Shown here: positions 1-11,589 of the stretch, in pieces
Numbering within the stretch: the stretch's first letter is position 1
How the letters are laid out: every line of letters begins with the position of its first letter
Source of the DNA: Procambarus clarkii
Taxonomy: Eukaryota; Arthropoda; Malacostraca; Decapoda; Cambaridae
Length of the DNA stretch: 64,000 bases
Reading direction: 5' to 3'
NCBI RefSeq assembly: GCF_040958095.1
Contig: NC_091160.1
Span: 36,773,165 to 36,837,164, forward strand
Position numbers and translations under genes: made by a program
The notes under the pieces: generated by a model
The model's input: the letters and a program-made list of their open reading frames with translations, nothing else
Told to the model about the DNA's origin: nothing
Databases searched by the model: none

Positions 1-720
1 GGTTCTATCGAGGCCACAGGTAAATACATGTAAATAAAAGTCCACACTACTTCACCTTTCACCCTGGCACTCCCCCCCAACAGTGCCATTAAAGTCCCAC
101 AAAAGACTTCTCATCCCTCATTATAGTTTCTATACAAGCTGCTGGGAAAGTTACCAACGTAACATCCGTTTTCTTTTGCCGGGGCATCATACCATGAAGT
201 ATGATGGTCTGAAACCTGTGCCGATCTGTACAATATGTCCTCATAATGACGTCACACACCACATCATGTGTAAAAATACAACATTCTATGTCACATTTTC
301 GTTAGGGTTAAGTTAACTGTGTTCTGTGTGTAACTGTGTAAGTATGGATAGAGGGGGTACATACGTTTCTCAGGATTTAGAACCTATTCCCACGAAGCCT
401 AATAAACCGCCAACCTGTGTCACGCTTTCATTATGCCGAGTGAAAAGATGGGAGAGGAATGGGGAACGGAAGGGTGTGAGAACCGCAATGGATGGGAAGG
501 GAAGGGAGTAAGCAGTTAAATGAGTTTCAAATTCTTCCCTTTCTCCTTGCAACACCTTTCAAGGAATATCCGGCTATACCATTACTTCTCGCACGTCCGG
601 AATGGTTAGGTAGGGAGATGGGTCTGTGTTCAGGTGGACACGTGGGTAGGTGGAACGGTATGCAGGTAGATATAAGAGGGTAATAGGTAAATAGGTAGAT
701 CACAGGAATGGGGAGATATG
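1..720. other. Non-coding DNA, no gene seen
   Basis: Short overlapping ORFs only, none with recognisable composition or domain. Confidence 0.4.
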
Positions 721-730
721 GGAAGTGTTG

Positions 731-820
731 GGGGGGGGGGGAGGGCGGGAGTTTCCAGAATGGGGAGTGGGGGGGGGGGGAAGGCGGGAGTTTCCAGAAT
801 GGGGAGTGGGGGGGGGGGAG
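731..820. repeat. 39-bp duplication with poly-G runs
   Basis: Two units of GGCGGGAGTTTCCAGAATGG separated by G-runs, period 39 bp. Confidence 0.9.
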
Positions 821-829
821 AGTGAAAGT

Positions 830-1670
830 TGACAGTTTTCGTGTGTACTGACTGCAATATTTTCATGCTAAGGATTTAACTTTTATTGGTGTTCGAACGC
901 CACAACTTTCACTTGATTGACGGTGTTCGGGGACATTCCTGGCTCAAGCTTCGATCTCTTTGAGTTGACCGTATCAGTTTTGAGGTATACCGTATTATAT
1001 AACTTTTGTTTCTTGTCCTGGGCTTATGACATATCTATCTCTTAGAGGTTATTACGGTCGTGGGACTGGCTTCTTGACAAACCAATAAGCGCCGAACATA
1101 AAGATATCATATTATTTATGACTACATTAATACTATCTTATATATACTATAGTATACGATAATATACTATCTTAAGTGACCTTAGTAAGTTACCTAAGAA
1201 AAATTCACATCAGTTCTGAGGTGTTTATATTAATACTTTAGATATTTGTTTCTAACTTTCTCGTAAACTTACTCACAGAGTTTCTCATTAATTTGTTTAA
1301 TTTATTATTTACTATTTTCTTACTATTCTTATTGTTAACATTTATTTTTTCTTTTTAAAATTATTATTCGACTTTCCATATCCATTTTCTGTTATCCGTT
1401 TTCTCTCTGCTCTCATCATGACACCAAAAAACAGATTCGGGACCCAGTGGTGTTGCCCGCAATAATTGCCTGTGTTGCGCTTTTTAAATCACGACAAAAA
1501 CATCAATTACACCATTATAATAGTTTTCTCTTACCTCTAAGCAATTACACTCTTATAGTATGTTAACAGTTTAAACTAAAAACGCATCACTCTCAGTTCA
1601 TTTATTTGTACTATTTCCCCCTAGTGTGTGTGTGTGGAATTTATTCTGCAGATCTATTAGTAGTAGTATT
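830..1670. other. AT-rich DNA, no gene seen
   Basis: No ORF of note and no repeat family recognised. Confidence 0.45.
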
Positions 1671-1674
1671 TCAT

Positions 1675-2240
1675 TGACTGTATGACTTTCCCGTTGACTG
1701 TATGACTTTCCCATTGACTGTACGACTTTCCCGTTGACTGTACGACTTTCCCGTTGACTGTACGACTTTCCCGTTGACTGTACGACTTTCCCGTTGACTG
1801 TACGACTTTCCCGTTGACTGTACGACTTTCCCGTTGACTGTATGACTTTCCCATTGACTGTACGACTTTCCCGTTGACTGTATGACTTTCCCGTTGACTG
1901 TACGACTTTCCCGTTGACTGTACGACTTTCCCGTTGACTGTATGACTTTCCCATTGACTGTACGACTTTCCCGTTGACTGTACGACTTTCCCGTTGACTG
2001 TACGACTTTCCCGTTGACTGTATGACTTTCCTGTTGACTGTACGACTTTCCTGTTGACTGTACGACTTTCCTGTTGACTGTACGACTTTCCCGTTGACTG
2101 TACGACTTTCCCGTTGACTGTACGACTTTCCCGTTGACTGTGACTTTCCTGTTGACTGTACGACTTTCCTGTTGACTGTACGACTTTCCCGTTGCCTGTG
2201 TGACTTTCCCGTTGCCTGTGTGACTTTTCCGTTGCCTATA
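1675..2240. repeat. 20-bp minisatellite, about 28 copies
   Basis: Unit CGTTGACTGTACGACTTTCC, with TATGAC and CCTGTT variants mixed in. Decay at the right edge (GCCTGTGTGAC units) suggests older copies there. Confidence 0.97.
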
Positions 2241-2359
2241 TTACGTTACCGTTGAAATTGTTTTCGTCGTTGTATACATTTGTGTATCATTAGCGGCAAG
2301 TGGGACAGAGGCTAGCGAAAGGCTGCCCACCATGCTTACCTGTCTTTACGCTACGTCAC

Positions 2360-2435
2360 CTTATATGTCCACTACGGGCTCACCATAGCCCGTGCTACTT
2401 GGAACTTTTTGTTCCAAGTAGCGAATCTTAAATAA
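2360..2435 (-). repeat. Dispersed repeat, minus orientation
   Basis: TCCACTACGGGCTCACCATA and TGCTACTTGGAACTTTTTG match 26698-26801 (same orientation) and, inverted, 26531-26623 and 28220-28345. Confidence 0.8.
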
Positions 2436-2471
2436 CAATGTCACTTTATATTACTTTCAGTCCACTTGTTG

Positions 2472-2600
<129 letters not shown>

Positions 2601-2619
2601 CTCCAGCATGCATACTCCA

Positions 2620-3115
2620 TGATGGGGTGCGTCATGGAGTCATATCTCGTCACGCACAAGACTAAATTGAACAAGGTTTAGAGGTATGCCACCAGACTAG
2701 TCTCCGAGCCGAGAGGTATGAGCTACGAGGAGAGACTACGGGAACTAAACCTCACGTCGCTGGAAGAAAGAAGAGTTAGAGGAGACATGATCACCACATA
2801 CAAGCTTTTCAGAGGAATTGACAGGGTTGATAAACAATATATTTAACACAAGGGGCACACGCACTAGGAGACACAGGTGGAAAGTGAGTATCCAGATGAG
2901 TCATAGAGATATTAGAAAGAAGATTTTAGTGTTAGAGTAGTTAACAAATGGAATGCATTAGGAAGTGATGTGGTGGAGGCTGACTCCATACACAGTTTCA
3001 GATGTAGATATGATAGAGCCCAGTAGCCTCAGGAATCTGTACACCAGTTGATTGACAGTTGAGAGGCGGGACCAAAGGGCCGAAGCTCAACCCCCGCAAG
3101 CACAACTAGGTGAGT
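2620..3115 (+). pseudogene. LINE 3' region (reverse transcriptase C-terminus and tail)
   Basis: Broken coding pieces include MSYEERLRELNLTSLEERR and VRGDMITTYK, typical of the C-terminal region of non-LTR retrotransposon polymerases. The shared tail follows (TTGAGAGGCGGGACCAAAG, CAACTAGGTGAGTACAC). Stops and frameshifts interrupt it. Confidence 0.8.
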
Positions 3116-3119
3116 ACAC

Positions 3120-3275
3120 ACACGAGTGGAGAACGTTTGGGGATCGTAGTCCTAAGGGCCCGGGTTTGATTCCTGGGCGAGGTAGAAACAATTTTGTTTC
3201 ACCTGATGTGTCTGTTCACCTACCAGCAAATAGGTACCTGGGAGTTCGACAGCTGCTACGGGTTGCATCCTGGAG
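3120..3275 (+). mobile_element. tRNA-derived SINE
   Basis: B box GGTTTGATTCC, then TACCAGCAAATAGGTACCTG and the 3' GGTTGCATCCTGG, abutting the LINE tail. Confidence 0.75.
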
Positions 3276-3285
3276 ATGTGTGTGT

Positions 3286-3415
3286 GTACTCACCTAGTTG
3301 TACTTATCTCGTTGTGCTTACGGGGAGTTGAGCTTTTGCTCTTTGGTCCCGTCTCTCAACTGTCAATCAACTGGTGTACAGATTCCTGAGCCTATTGGGC
3401 TCTATCATAACTACA
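3286..3415 (-). mobile_element. LINE tail fragment
   Basis: Reverse complement of the LINE tail (TGTACTCACCTAGTTGTACT and GTCCCGTCTCTCAACTGTC). Confidence 0.8.
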
Positions 3416-3419
3416 CGCA

Positions 3420-3795
3420 TAAAAGTGTGTGCGTGTGTTAGAGAAAAATATATGTAGCAGACATAATAATAAATAGATCAGTTAGAAAGGCGGGATCCAA
3501 GAGCTAATAGGTCAATTATGCAGACACAGATATTAATACATATAATAAACACACACATTTCAATTTCACATTAAACGTGACCCTGCTGCTACCTACTTCA
3601 TCGCCACACGCTTTCTCCCTGGTGTTGTAAAGTGTGCACAAGACCACCACAAATGATGGTGAACTATTCTCCATGGAAGGTTGTGGTGCGGGTAGCGAGG
3701 GGACTCACAGTGAGTCGTGGTGCCACACCTCTGGTCACCACCAAAGATCACATTCACTCCATGTTGTTGTTTTAAATTTAGCTACTTATTTAGCT
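3420..3795. other. Non-coding DNA, no gene seen
   Basis: Unique-looking sequence between repeats; nothing recognised. Confidence 0.4.
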
Positions 3796-3797
3796 AC

Positions 3798-4055
3798 TTT
3801 AGGGAGCCAGTCGGCCGAGCGGACAGCACGCGGGACTTGTGGTCCTGGGTTCGATCCCAGGCGCCGGCGAGAAACAATGGGCAAGGTTTCTTTCACCCTA
3901 TGCCCCTGTTACCTAGCAGTAAAATAGGTACCTGGGTGTTAGTCAGCTGTCACGGGCTGCTTCCTGGGGGTGGAGGCCTGGTCGAGGACCGGGCCGCGGG
4001 GACACTAAAGCCCCGAAATCATCTCAAGATAACCTCAAGATCAAGATACTTAGAT
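3798..4055 (+). mobile_element. tRNA-derived SINE, full length
   Basis: The tRNA-like head has CGGCCGAGCGGACAGCACG (A box) and GGTTCGATCCC (B box). The body has CAGTAAAATAGGTACCTGGG, a G+C-rich GTCGAGGACCGGGCCGCGG block and the tail CTCAAGATAACCTCAAGAT. This is the reference copy of the most frequent SINE in the window. Confidence 0.9.
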
Positions 4056-4097
4056 TGAAATGTCCATGTAGCACGGGCTATAGTGAGCCTGTAATTG

Positions 4098-4320
4098 GGT
4101 TCGGTTATTCGCGATAACCAACCACTTGGGCTGGACGGTAGAGCGACGGTCTCGCTTCATGCAGGTCGGTGTTCAATCCCCGACCGTCCACAAGTGGTTG
4201 GGCACCATTCCTTTCCTTCCCCCCCCCCCCCGTCCCATCCCAAATCATTATACTGGCCCCCTTCCAAGTGCTATATAGTCGTAATGGCTTGGTGCTTCTT
4301 TCTGATAATTCCCTTCCCCC
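4098..4320 (+). mobile_element. tRNA-derived SINE (second family)
   Basis: Head GGACGGTAGAGCGACGGTC with B-box-like GTTCAATCCCCGACC, then AAGTGGTTGGGCACCATTCC and the tail AAGTGCTATATAGTCGTAAT. Relatives at 26815-26935, 27744-27795 and 56745-56985. Confidence 0.8.
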
Positions 4321-4367
4321 TTCCCTTGTTACTGTGATGCACAATTCACATTCAGTTAAAAAAAAAT

Positions 4368-4435
4368 TACCACTTATGGGCTATTCATGCCCGTGCCATC
4401 TCTTGGGTGGCTTAATCTTCATCAATCACTCCCAT
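4368..4435 (-). repeat. Dispersed repeat, minus orientation
   Basis: TATTCATGCCCGTGCCATCT and GGCTTAATCTTCATCAATCA; plus-strand relatives at 12618-12685 and 17810-17875. Confidence 0.8.
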
Positions 4436-4439
4436 CCGT

Positions 4440-5590
4440 GCCCGTGCCAGACACAACAGCCAACCATACCCGCCAGAATCAACAGTATTGTTGCCGTATA
4501 TAAGCTGTTGAGTCTATTAAAGGTGAAAACACTGTCATTCGAGAGATAATATCGAAAGAAACCAAATTCCCGCCTGGACGACAGCTGAGCCATCGGGCGA
4601 GGAAGAGAAGCACAAACGGAAGATATTATACAATGATGAAAAGCTTTAGAGCTGGGGGAGACCCAGGACGAGAGTTCGATACCACCGTCCTACCCCAAAT
4701 ATTTGATCATAGATGTATCACGTTGCTGTGTCTTCATTGTGTGTATATAACTATGTAAGTTGTTTCATATGACAGCGAGCAAGCAAGAGCACTACAGTAA
4801 ACACAAGACAATATAATTCCTCTTGACAGTAAGTTGAACCCGAACACGTAAGCAACGTAAATGTAAAAAAAAAATTAATTACAAAACAATATTTTGACGT
4901 CTTAAAGTAGTAGGCTTCTAATATCGAGTAGGCTTCTCTACTCTATACGCCTTTAGTTCAGTATTTACCTCAGACACTCGCTACCATTTTGAGACTACGA
5001 GTTACTGAGTGTGTCTGTAGGAACCATAAGGTGAATACTGGGTTTATACTCCTCTTAATTAACTTACTATAAAACTTTTTGACTTCTCAGCAGCGCGCGT
5101 AATTTATTTTGATAATTTTTCGAAAATCGTAACGCCGAACATTTGAATAAAATACTCAGTCTTTCAAGTTCGGTTATGGAACAAAAGTATGGCATTATAG
5201 CTGGTAATTTGACCATCAGAGCAACAGTTTGGTTTATAAAGAAAAATGAATATGGAAAGATGATCTGCCGGAGAGATACGGTATGACTTGTGTGGGCGGG
5301 GTGTGCGTGCGCGCCCTCGCGCTCCTCCCACCTACTGGCCACCGCCCTCACTACACCCTACCGCCTCTTCCACCTATTCCCCTCCTCTCTCTCATTCCCC
5401 TTCCACCTATCCCTCCAGCCACTCCTCCATGCCTTCCCCCACACCTACCAGGCGCTATCCTGGTGCTGGAGGAAAGGTATTAGGTGTAGGGGGTGGCGGC
5501 GCAGATCACGCAGCCTCCAGCCCACAGAAGGGTGGGACTCATCTGTCATACCTCACCTGTCCTGAGAGGGAGATGAACTCACTCACCTCA
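4440..5590. other. Non-coding DNA with a pyrimidine-rich block
   Basis: 5330-5460 is strongly C/T-rich. No coding sequence or repeat family recognised. Confidence 0.4.
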
Positions 5591-5599
5591 CCGCTAGTG

Positions 5600-5850
5600 C
5601 ACCTCACGCCTAGTACACAGCACTCCTACCTAGTACACAGCACTCCTAGCATAAAGCACTCCTAGTGAACAGCACTCCTAGCACAAAGCACTCCTAGTGA
5701 ACAGCACTCCTAGCACAAAGCACTCCTAGCACACAGCACTACTAGTACACAGCACTCCTAGCACAAAGCACTCCTAGTGAACAGCACTCCTAGCACAAAG
5801 CACTCCTAGCACACAGCACTACTAGTACACAGAACTCCTAGCACAAAGCA
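5600..5850. repeat. 16-bp minisatellite
   Basis: Alternating units CAGCACTCCTAGTGAA and AAGCACTCCTAGCACA, about 15 copies. Confidence 0.92.
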
Positions 5851-5994
5851 CAATTTGAGAACATATAGATATTCCCAGCCATTTAAAAGCTTTATTAATT
5901 GATAGGTGCGAGCAGTAAAGGTTCTTTAGATTTTCCTGCGATCTCGCTTACTCTGAAGGAGACGCGGGGACTGAACAGTATATACCGTACGAGA

Positions 5995-6050
5995 TGGCAC
6001 CAGTGGTGAGGAGTGCCACCAGTGGTGTGTGGAGAGTGCCACCAGTGGTG
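5995..6050. repeat. Short tandem GTGCCACCAGTGGTG repeats
   Basis: Three to four GCCACCAGTGGTG units with variable spacers. Confidence 0.85.
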
Positions 6051-6059
6051 TGCCATCCC

Positions 6060-6555
6060 TCGTTCATAAGGTTCTCCTTATCTAGCTTATCATTGTCCTG
6101 GTTGTTGATGATTGTTGTGATGTGATTTCGAAACGTTAGGTCTTGTGACATTGTTATTCCAAGGTGTTTGACGCGGTCGCTCCTCTTTATAAGATTCCCA
6201 AAGCCTATTGCGTTCTATTCTTCATTTAAAATCTTAGTTTTTTCTTGGTAAATTTTAATGTATCACCGGTAAATACTCTGTTATTTTCCCTTGCCCATTG
6301 GAAGGCTTTGTTGGTGACCGATGGAAGAACTTCTCTCTCTTCCACTGAGGTCATTTTCATGGTGATTTTTGTGTCACCATCGAGAGATGACGAGGAACTG
6401 TTTTGTGATACTGTGTGTGATACGAGGAGCAACGGTGTGAGGCAGATATCACCATCAATGGAGTCCAAGAAATGTGTAAGTACTTCAGTCATAATGATGT
6501 ACTGCCGGGAATCTTAGAGAAGTATCCACAATTTGCTAACTGTAGGTAATGCATG
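6060..6555. other. Unassigned sequence with short ORFs
   Basis: Two overlapping ORFs of about 90 codons (6245-6517 plus, 6226-6492 minus) with ordinary composition but no recognised domain; possibly retroelement debris. Confidence 0.25.
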
Positions 6556-6559
6556 CACA

Positions 6560-6850
6560 TGTCTGTAAAGCTGCCGCCCAGTTGGGTGGGTGTGGAGCAC
6601 ATGACTGTAAAGCTGCCGCCCAGTTGGGTGGGTGTGGAGCACATGACTGTAAAGCTGCCTCCCAGTTGGGTGGGTGTGGAGCACATGACTGTAAAGCTGC
6701 CGCCCAGTTGGGTGGGTGTGGAGCACATGACTGTAAAGCTGCCGCCCAGTTGGGTGGGTGTGGAGCACATGACTGTAAAGCTGCCGCCCAGTTGGGTGGG
6801 TGTGGAGCACATGACTGTAAAGCTGCCGCCCAGTTGGGTGGGTGTGCAGC
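6560..6850. repeat. 42-bp minisatellite, seven copies
   Basis: Unit contains CTGTAAAGCTGCCGCCCAGT and TGGGTGTGGAGCACATGA. One copy has CCTCCCAG. Because 42 is a multiple of three, several frames on both strands stay open. Confidence 0.97.
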
Positions 6851-6959
6851 AAGACTAGTAACTGTCTGACTCACCATAGATGTAAAGTGCCTTGTATAGT
6901 GACTGTTGTGAGCCTTTTGTTGAATCACTTCTGATATAACAAGTGACAAGGTCGTCCAT

Positions 6960-7178
6960 ACCCTTGCTGGGGTGGTTCTTCTCCGGCCCCGACCACGGCG
7001 GTCTCCGGGTTGGGAGTCACTGTGTCTTCCTTTACCAACTTCGAGGTCAACTCCGGAGCTGGAGCCCCTAAGGCAGTTCATTATTGCCGTCAACCTCGTT
7101 CTGACAGTTCCTGCGACGGCGCTGGAACCAATCGTATTGGCGTTTGCCTTTTCATTGGAGACTTTCGGCGCCATGGAG
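6960..7178 (-). pseudogene. Possible retroelement ORF N-terminus
   Basis: The minus-strand ORF starting at 7174 reads MAPKVSNEKANANTIGSSAV, then becomes arginine-rich (RRGRGRRRTTPAR) before entering the 42-bp minisatellite. Disordered, basic composition resembles the ORF1 start of retroelements; no domain is identified. Confidence 0.35.
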
Positions 7179-7318
7179 AGGGAGGAGAACCTGCTGCATG
7201 GGTGACAGCTTCTCCCCCCCGTATCAACATTGGAGACTTTCGGCGCCGTGGAGAGGGAGGAGAACCTGCTGCATGGGTGACAGCTTCTCCCCCCCCCGCC
7301 CCCCCCCGTATCAACCTA
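7153..7318. repeat. 75-bp tandem duplication
   Basis: CATTGGAGACTTTCGGCGCC recurs at 7228; the second unit ends in a longer C-run. Confidence 0.92.
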
Positions 7319-7379
7319 CCCTGCCTTGGCGCCCAGGAGAGGCTACTCCAGACCGACAACCAGCGCACAACTCCATAGT

Positions 7380-7744
7380 CTCCTGAGACTGACCACTACT
7401 ATTATTCCGTCAAATTGATAATGCGGCTTCTGAAACTTTCCCTCAATGTTGTTTAGTGAAATATATGATATTAAAGTGGTCTGAATTTGCTGTGGTTTTA
7501 GTGCGGTCGTGCGGCGTGTGAAGCGTGTGCCAGATGTACAATATTTATAGACCGAGTCTCCATATTATACAGATTGTTCACACTAGTGAAGAATTTTACA
7601 TTGTGTATATCCACTTGAGTTCGATGACCCGAGGCCGAGTACACGAGGGGAATCCTTGGACAAGCCGCCGACTTCCTGTCCCAATCTATGTGACTAACGA
7701 TGGCACAGCCCCTCGGGTATATTCAGATAAATTCCTCTTTTGAA
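7380..7744. other. Non-coding DNA, no gene seen
   Basis: One 72-codon ORF without a recognised domain. Confidence 0.4.
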
Positions 7745-8300
7745 GTCTTGTTGTGTGATATCCTCTGTGTGATATCCTGAGTATGATATCCTCTGTGTGA
7801 TATACTCAGTGTGATATCCTCAGTATGATATCCTCTGTGTGATATACTCAGTGTGATATCCTCAGTATGATATCCTCTGTGTGATATCCTGTGTGATATA
7901 CTCAGTGTGATATCCTCAGTATGATATCCCCGGTGTGATATCCTCTGTAATATCCTCAGTATGATATCCTCTGCATGATCTCCTAGTGTGATATCCTCTT
8001 GTATGATATCCTCTTGTATGATATCCTCAGTGTGATATCCTCAGTGCGATATCCTTCATGTGATATCCTCAGTATGATATCCTCAGTTTGATATCCTCAG
8101 TATGATATCCTCAGTGTGATATCCTGAGTGCGATATCCTCAGTGTGATATCCTCAGTATGATATCCTCAGTATGATATCCTCAGTGTGATATCCTCAGCG
8201 TGATATCCTGAGTGCGATATCCTCAGTGTGATATCCTCAGTATGATATCCTCAGTGTGATATCCTCAGTGTGATATCCTCAGTGTGATATCCTCAGTATG
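7745..8300. repeat. 14-bp GATATC minisatellite, about 40 copies
   Basis: Unit AGTATGATATCCTC / AGTGTGATATCCTC, each with a GATATC palindrome. Units are shortened or irregular at the left end. Confidence 0.97.
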
Positions 8301-8454
8301 ACGCGAGCTTATAACAAATCTCTCCGGATCTTCATCTCTCACGCCGTGCACCTTTGCATTACTCAACACTAACTCACACTCATCTTCCAGGATGTTACTC
8401 ATGTCTTAGTCACTCATGTACAGGCCCTCGTCTTGAGTTTAAGGGACCCATACA

Positions 8455-8762
8455 TGCTGGGTGTGGAGTGAGGCAGGTGGTGCTGGGTGTGTGGTGAGGC
8501 AGGTGGTGCTGGGTGTGTGGGTGAGGCAGGTGGTGCTGGTTGTGGGTGAGGCAGGTGGTGCTGGGTGTGGAGTGAGGCAGGTGGTGCTGGGTGTGTGGTG
8601 AGGCAGGTGGTGCTGGGTGTGGGGTGAGGCAGGTGGTGCTGGGTGTGTGGTGAGGCAGGTGGTGCTGGGTGTGGGGTGAGGCAGGTGGTGCTGGGTGTGG
8701 GGTGAGGCAGGTGGTGCTGGGTGTGTGGTGAGGCAGGTGGTGCTGGGTGTGGGGTGAGGCAG
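8455..8762. repeat. 26-bp minisatellite
   Basis: Unit GTGAGGCAGGTGGTGCTGGG plus TGTGTG or TGTGGG, about 12 copies. Confidence 0.95.
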
Positions 8763-8890
8763 GCGGCGCCAGGTGAGGGCGAGGCAGGTGGCGCCAGGTG
8801 AGGCAGGTGGCGCCAGGTGAGGCAGGTGGCGCCAGGTGAGGCAGGTGGCGCCAGGTGAGGCAGGCGGCGCCAGGTGAGGCAGGCGCGGAA
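8763..8890. repeat. 19-bp minisatellite
   Basis: Unit GTGAGGCAGGTGGCGCCAG, about six copies; shares GTGAGGCAGGTGG with the adjoining 26-bp array. Confidence 0.95.
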
Positions 8891-9009
8891 GTCTGGTGGG
8901 GCGGCAGTTGGCGCCAACGCCCACAGGTTAATTGCGCGGGAACAGACCGGGTCGGAGAGTAAAAATTAATGTTGTGAGATACTCTGAGCTTTCACAACCC
9001 CCCGTGTGG

Positions 9010-9024
9010 GTGTGTGTGTCTGTC

Positions 9025-9105
<81 letters not shown>

Positions 9106-9140
9106 GTCTGTCTGTCTCTGTCTCTCTGTCTCTCTGTCTC

Positions 9141-9226
<86 letters not shown>
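9010..9226. repeat. (TGTC)n then (TC)n compound microsatellite
   Basis: About 100 bp of TGTC units grade through TCTCTG into about 75 bp of TC. Confidence 0.98.
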
Positions 9227-9230
<4 letters not shown>

Positions 9231-9389
9231 CTGAGATCGAGACTGTCTCTCAAGGTATTTACAAAATGCATCACCCAATATGTCACCTATTATAAACCAT
9301 TCTCCGAAGATAACAGTACATATACCTACCTCATTTGAGTGGTACAACAGTACACATTATATACAGTACATATAACGACCGTATATTAT

Positions 9390-9411
9390 ATATATATATA
9401 TATATATATAC
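9390..9411. repeat. (TA)n microsatellite
   Basis: About 11 TA units. Confidence 0.95.
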
Positions 9412-9532
9412 CTTTTGGAAACTCCATTGATGTGTTGGCTCTTGTTCAGACCATATACGAAACAGTGCGGGGAATGTGTATATAGATCACACAGCGTTTG
9501 TTAGTCATTTAGAAGGTAGGGAGAGAGAGATA

Positions 9533-9602
9533 TGTTGCGTATGTGTTGAGGTATGTTGCGTATGTTTTGAGGTATGTTGCGTATGTGTTGAAGTATGTTG
9601 CT
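9533..9602. repeat. 21-bp tandem repeat
   Basis: Three units of TATGTTGCGTATGTGTTGAG type. Confidence 0.9.
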
Positions 9603-9683
9603 AACACTGCATGTCTGTGGCCATCATGCAACGTGGTGTGTAACACCCTGTAACCTGACGGTAAAAATGCGACGCACAGGTTG

Positions 9684-10322
9684 TGCTATGGTCTGTGGGG
9701 GGGCCATGGTCTGTGGGGGCCATGGTCTGTGGGGGGCCATGGTCTGTGGGGGGTCATGGTCTGTGGGGGGCCATGGTCTGTGGGGGGCCATGGTCTGTGG
9801 GGGGCCATGGTCTGTGGGGGGCCATGGTCTGTGGGGGGCCATGGTCTGTGGGGGGCCATGGTCTGTGGGGGGCCAAGGTCTGTGGTGGTCATGGTCTGTG
9901 GGGGGCCATGGTCTGTGGGGGGCCATGGTCTGTGGGGGCCATGGTCTGTGGGGGGCCATGGTCTGTGGGGGGCCATGGTCTGTGGGGGGCCATGGTCTGT
10001 GGGGGCCATGGTCTGTGGGGGTCATGGTCTGTGGTGGTTATGGTCTGTGGGCGCCATGGTCTGTGGGGGCCATGGTCTGTGGGGGGCCATGGTCTGTGGG
10101 GGCCATGGTCTGTGGGGGGCCATGGTCTGTGGGGGCCATGGTCTGTGGGGGGCCATGGTCTGTGGGGGCCATGGTCTGTGGGGGTCATGGTCTGTGGGGG
10201 TCATGGTCTGTGGTGGTCATGGTCTGTGGGGGTCATGGTCTGTGGGGGGCCATGGTCTGTGGGGGTCATGGTCTGGGGGGGTCATGGTCTGTGGGGGGCC
10301 ATGGTCTGTGGAGACTATGGTC
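9684..10322. repeat. 17-20 bp CCATGGTCTGTGGGGG minisatellite
   Basis: About 36 units with variable G-runs. The CCATGG core is often extended to GGCCATGG; TCATGG variants rise toward the right end. Long ORFs across it are compositional. Confidence 0.97.
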
Positions 10323-10935
10323 TGAACTCACCTAGTTGTGCTTGCGGGGGTTGAGCTCTGGCTCTTTGGTCCCGCCTCTCAACCGTCAATCAACTGGTGT
10401 ACAGATTCCTGAGCCTACTGGGCTCTATCATATCTACACTTGAAACTGTGTATGGAGTCAGCCTCCACCACATCACTGCCTAATGCATTCCATTTATTAA
10501 CAACCTGACACTGAACAAATTCTTTCTAACGTCTCTGTGGCTCATCTGGCAGCTCCACCTGTGTCCCTTTTTCGTGTCCCACCCGTGCTGAAGAGTTTGT
10601 CTTTGTCCACCCTGTCAATTCCCCTGAGAATTTTGTAGGTGGTTATCATGTCTCCCCTTACTCTTCTGTTTTCCATGGATGTGAGGTTCAGCTCCTTTAG
10701 CCTTTCCTCGTAGCTCATTCCTCTCAGTTCCGGGACGAGCCTGGTGGCATACCGCTGAATCTTCTCTAACTTTGTCTTGTGTAACTTTGTCTTGTGTTTA
10801 ACTAGGTATGGACTCCTGGCTGGAGCTGAATACTCCAGGATTGGTCTGACATAAGTGGTATACAAGGGTCCTGAGCGATTCCTTACACAAGTTTCTAAAG
10901 GCAGTTCTTATATTGGCCAGTCTAGTATTGTTGAC
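10322..10935 (-). pseudogene. LINE 3' region (reverse transcriptase C-terminus and tail)
   Basis: The minus strand encodes TYVRPILEYSAPARSPYLVK, then ELRGMSYEERLKELNLTSME and RVRGDMITTYKILRGIDRVD, the C-terminal region of a non-LTR polymerase. The tail (complement of CTCACCTAGTTGTGCTTGC) is at the low-coordinate end. No catalytic core is present; it is 5' truncated. Confidence 0.85.
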
Positions 10936-11501
10936 TTTTTGATGTGTCTACACATCAAGAAGTCAACACCAGCAATCAACAGCCAATTAATGCACAACTA
11001 TATTCTACCCACTTCAAGACTCCGTACCAATATAGAAGCATCAAGAGGAAGTATGGGCCAATAGGCCCTTTGTAGTTACTTCCATTCTTCCCTCTCATTT
11101 ATCCAATTTATACCCATTGCACCGTGTTCTGTCTTGTGTTGGTCAAAAGTTTGTTCACCTCATACAAAACTGTTGCAACATATCACCTCACCCAAATGCA
11201 AATATATAAGACAAGCTGTTTAAGTGTTTAACATAAGTAAAACTCTGTTTCGTGTTTTCAGGTTACAGTTGTGTGAGTGTAAACTAAAGTCTTTGAAAAT
11301 GTAATAAGTTATTACGAAACGCGGTCAAGCGTCGCGTCAGACAAGAAATAAAAATGAATTTTGGAGAATTGATTTTTCAATTACCATCGACAGTAAAAAG
11401 AAACATAAGAAATATTGAGAAGATTCGTGTTCGAATTATTAATCTTACTTTTTTCGGTCATACAGTATTTAACAACATATGTTTACAAGAAAGACTGCTA
11501 C

Positions 11502-11505
<4 letters not shown>
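10936..11505. other. Non-coding DNA, no gene seen
   Basis: AT-rich with no recognised feature. Confidence 0.4.

Positions 11506-11569
<64 letters not shown>
11506..11569. repeat. (TA)n microsatellite
   Basis: About 32 TA units. Confidence 0.98.
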
Positions 11570-11572
<3 letters not shown>

Positions 11573-11589
11573 AGTGAGGTGGATGGGGT

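Noticed and set aside
1598..1954. 118-codon minus-strand ORF with SYSQRESRTVNGKV repeats
   Set aside because: Frame through the 20-bp minisatellite; 60-bp periodicity gives an apparent repeat protein.
8414..8924. 167- and 161-codon proline/histidine-rich ORFs
   Set aside because: Readings of the 26- and 19-bp minisatellites.
9595..10354. ORFs of 214-246 codons in several frames
   Set aside because: All are readings of the CCATGGTCTGTGGGGG array; repeated HGLWGAMVCGG-type peptides appear in every frame.
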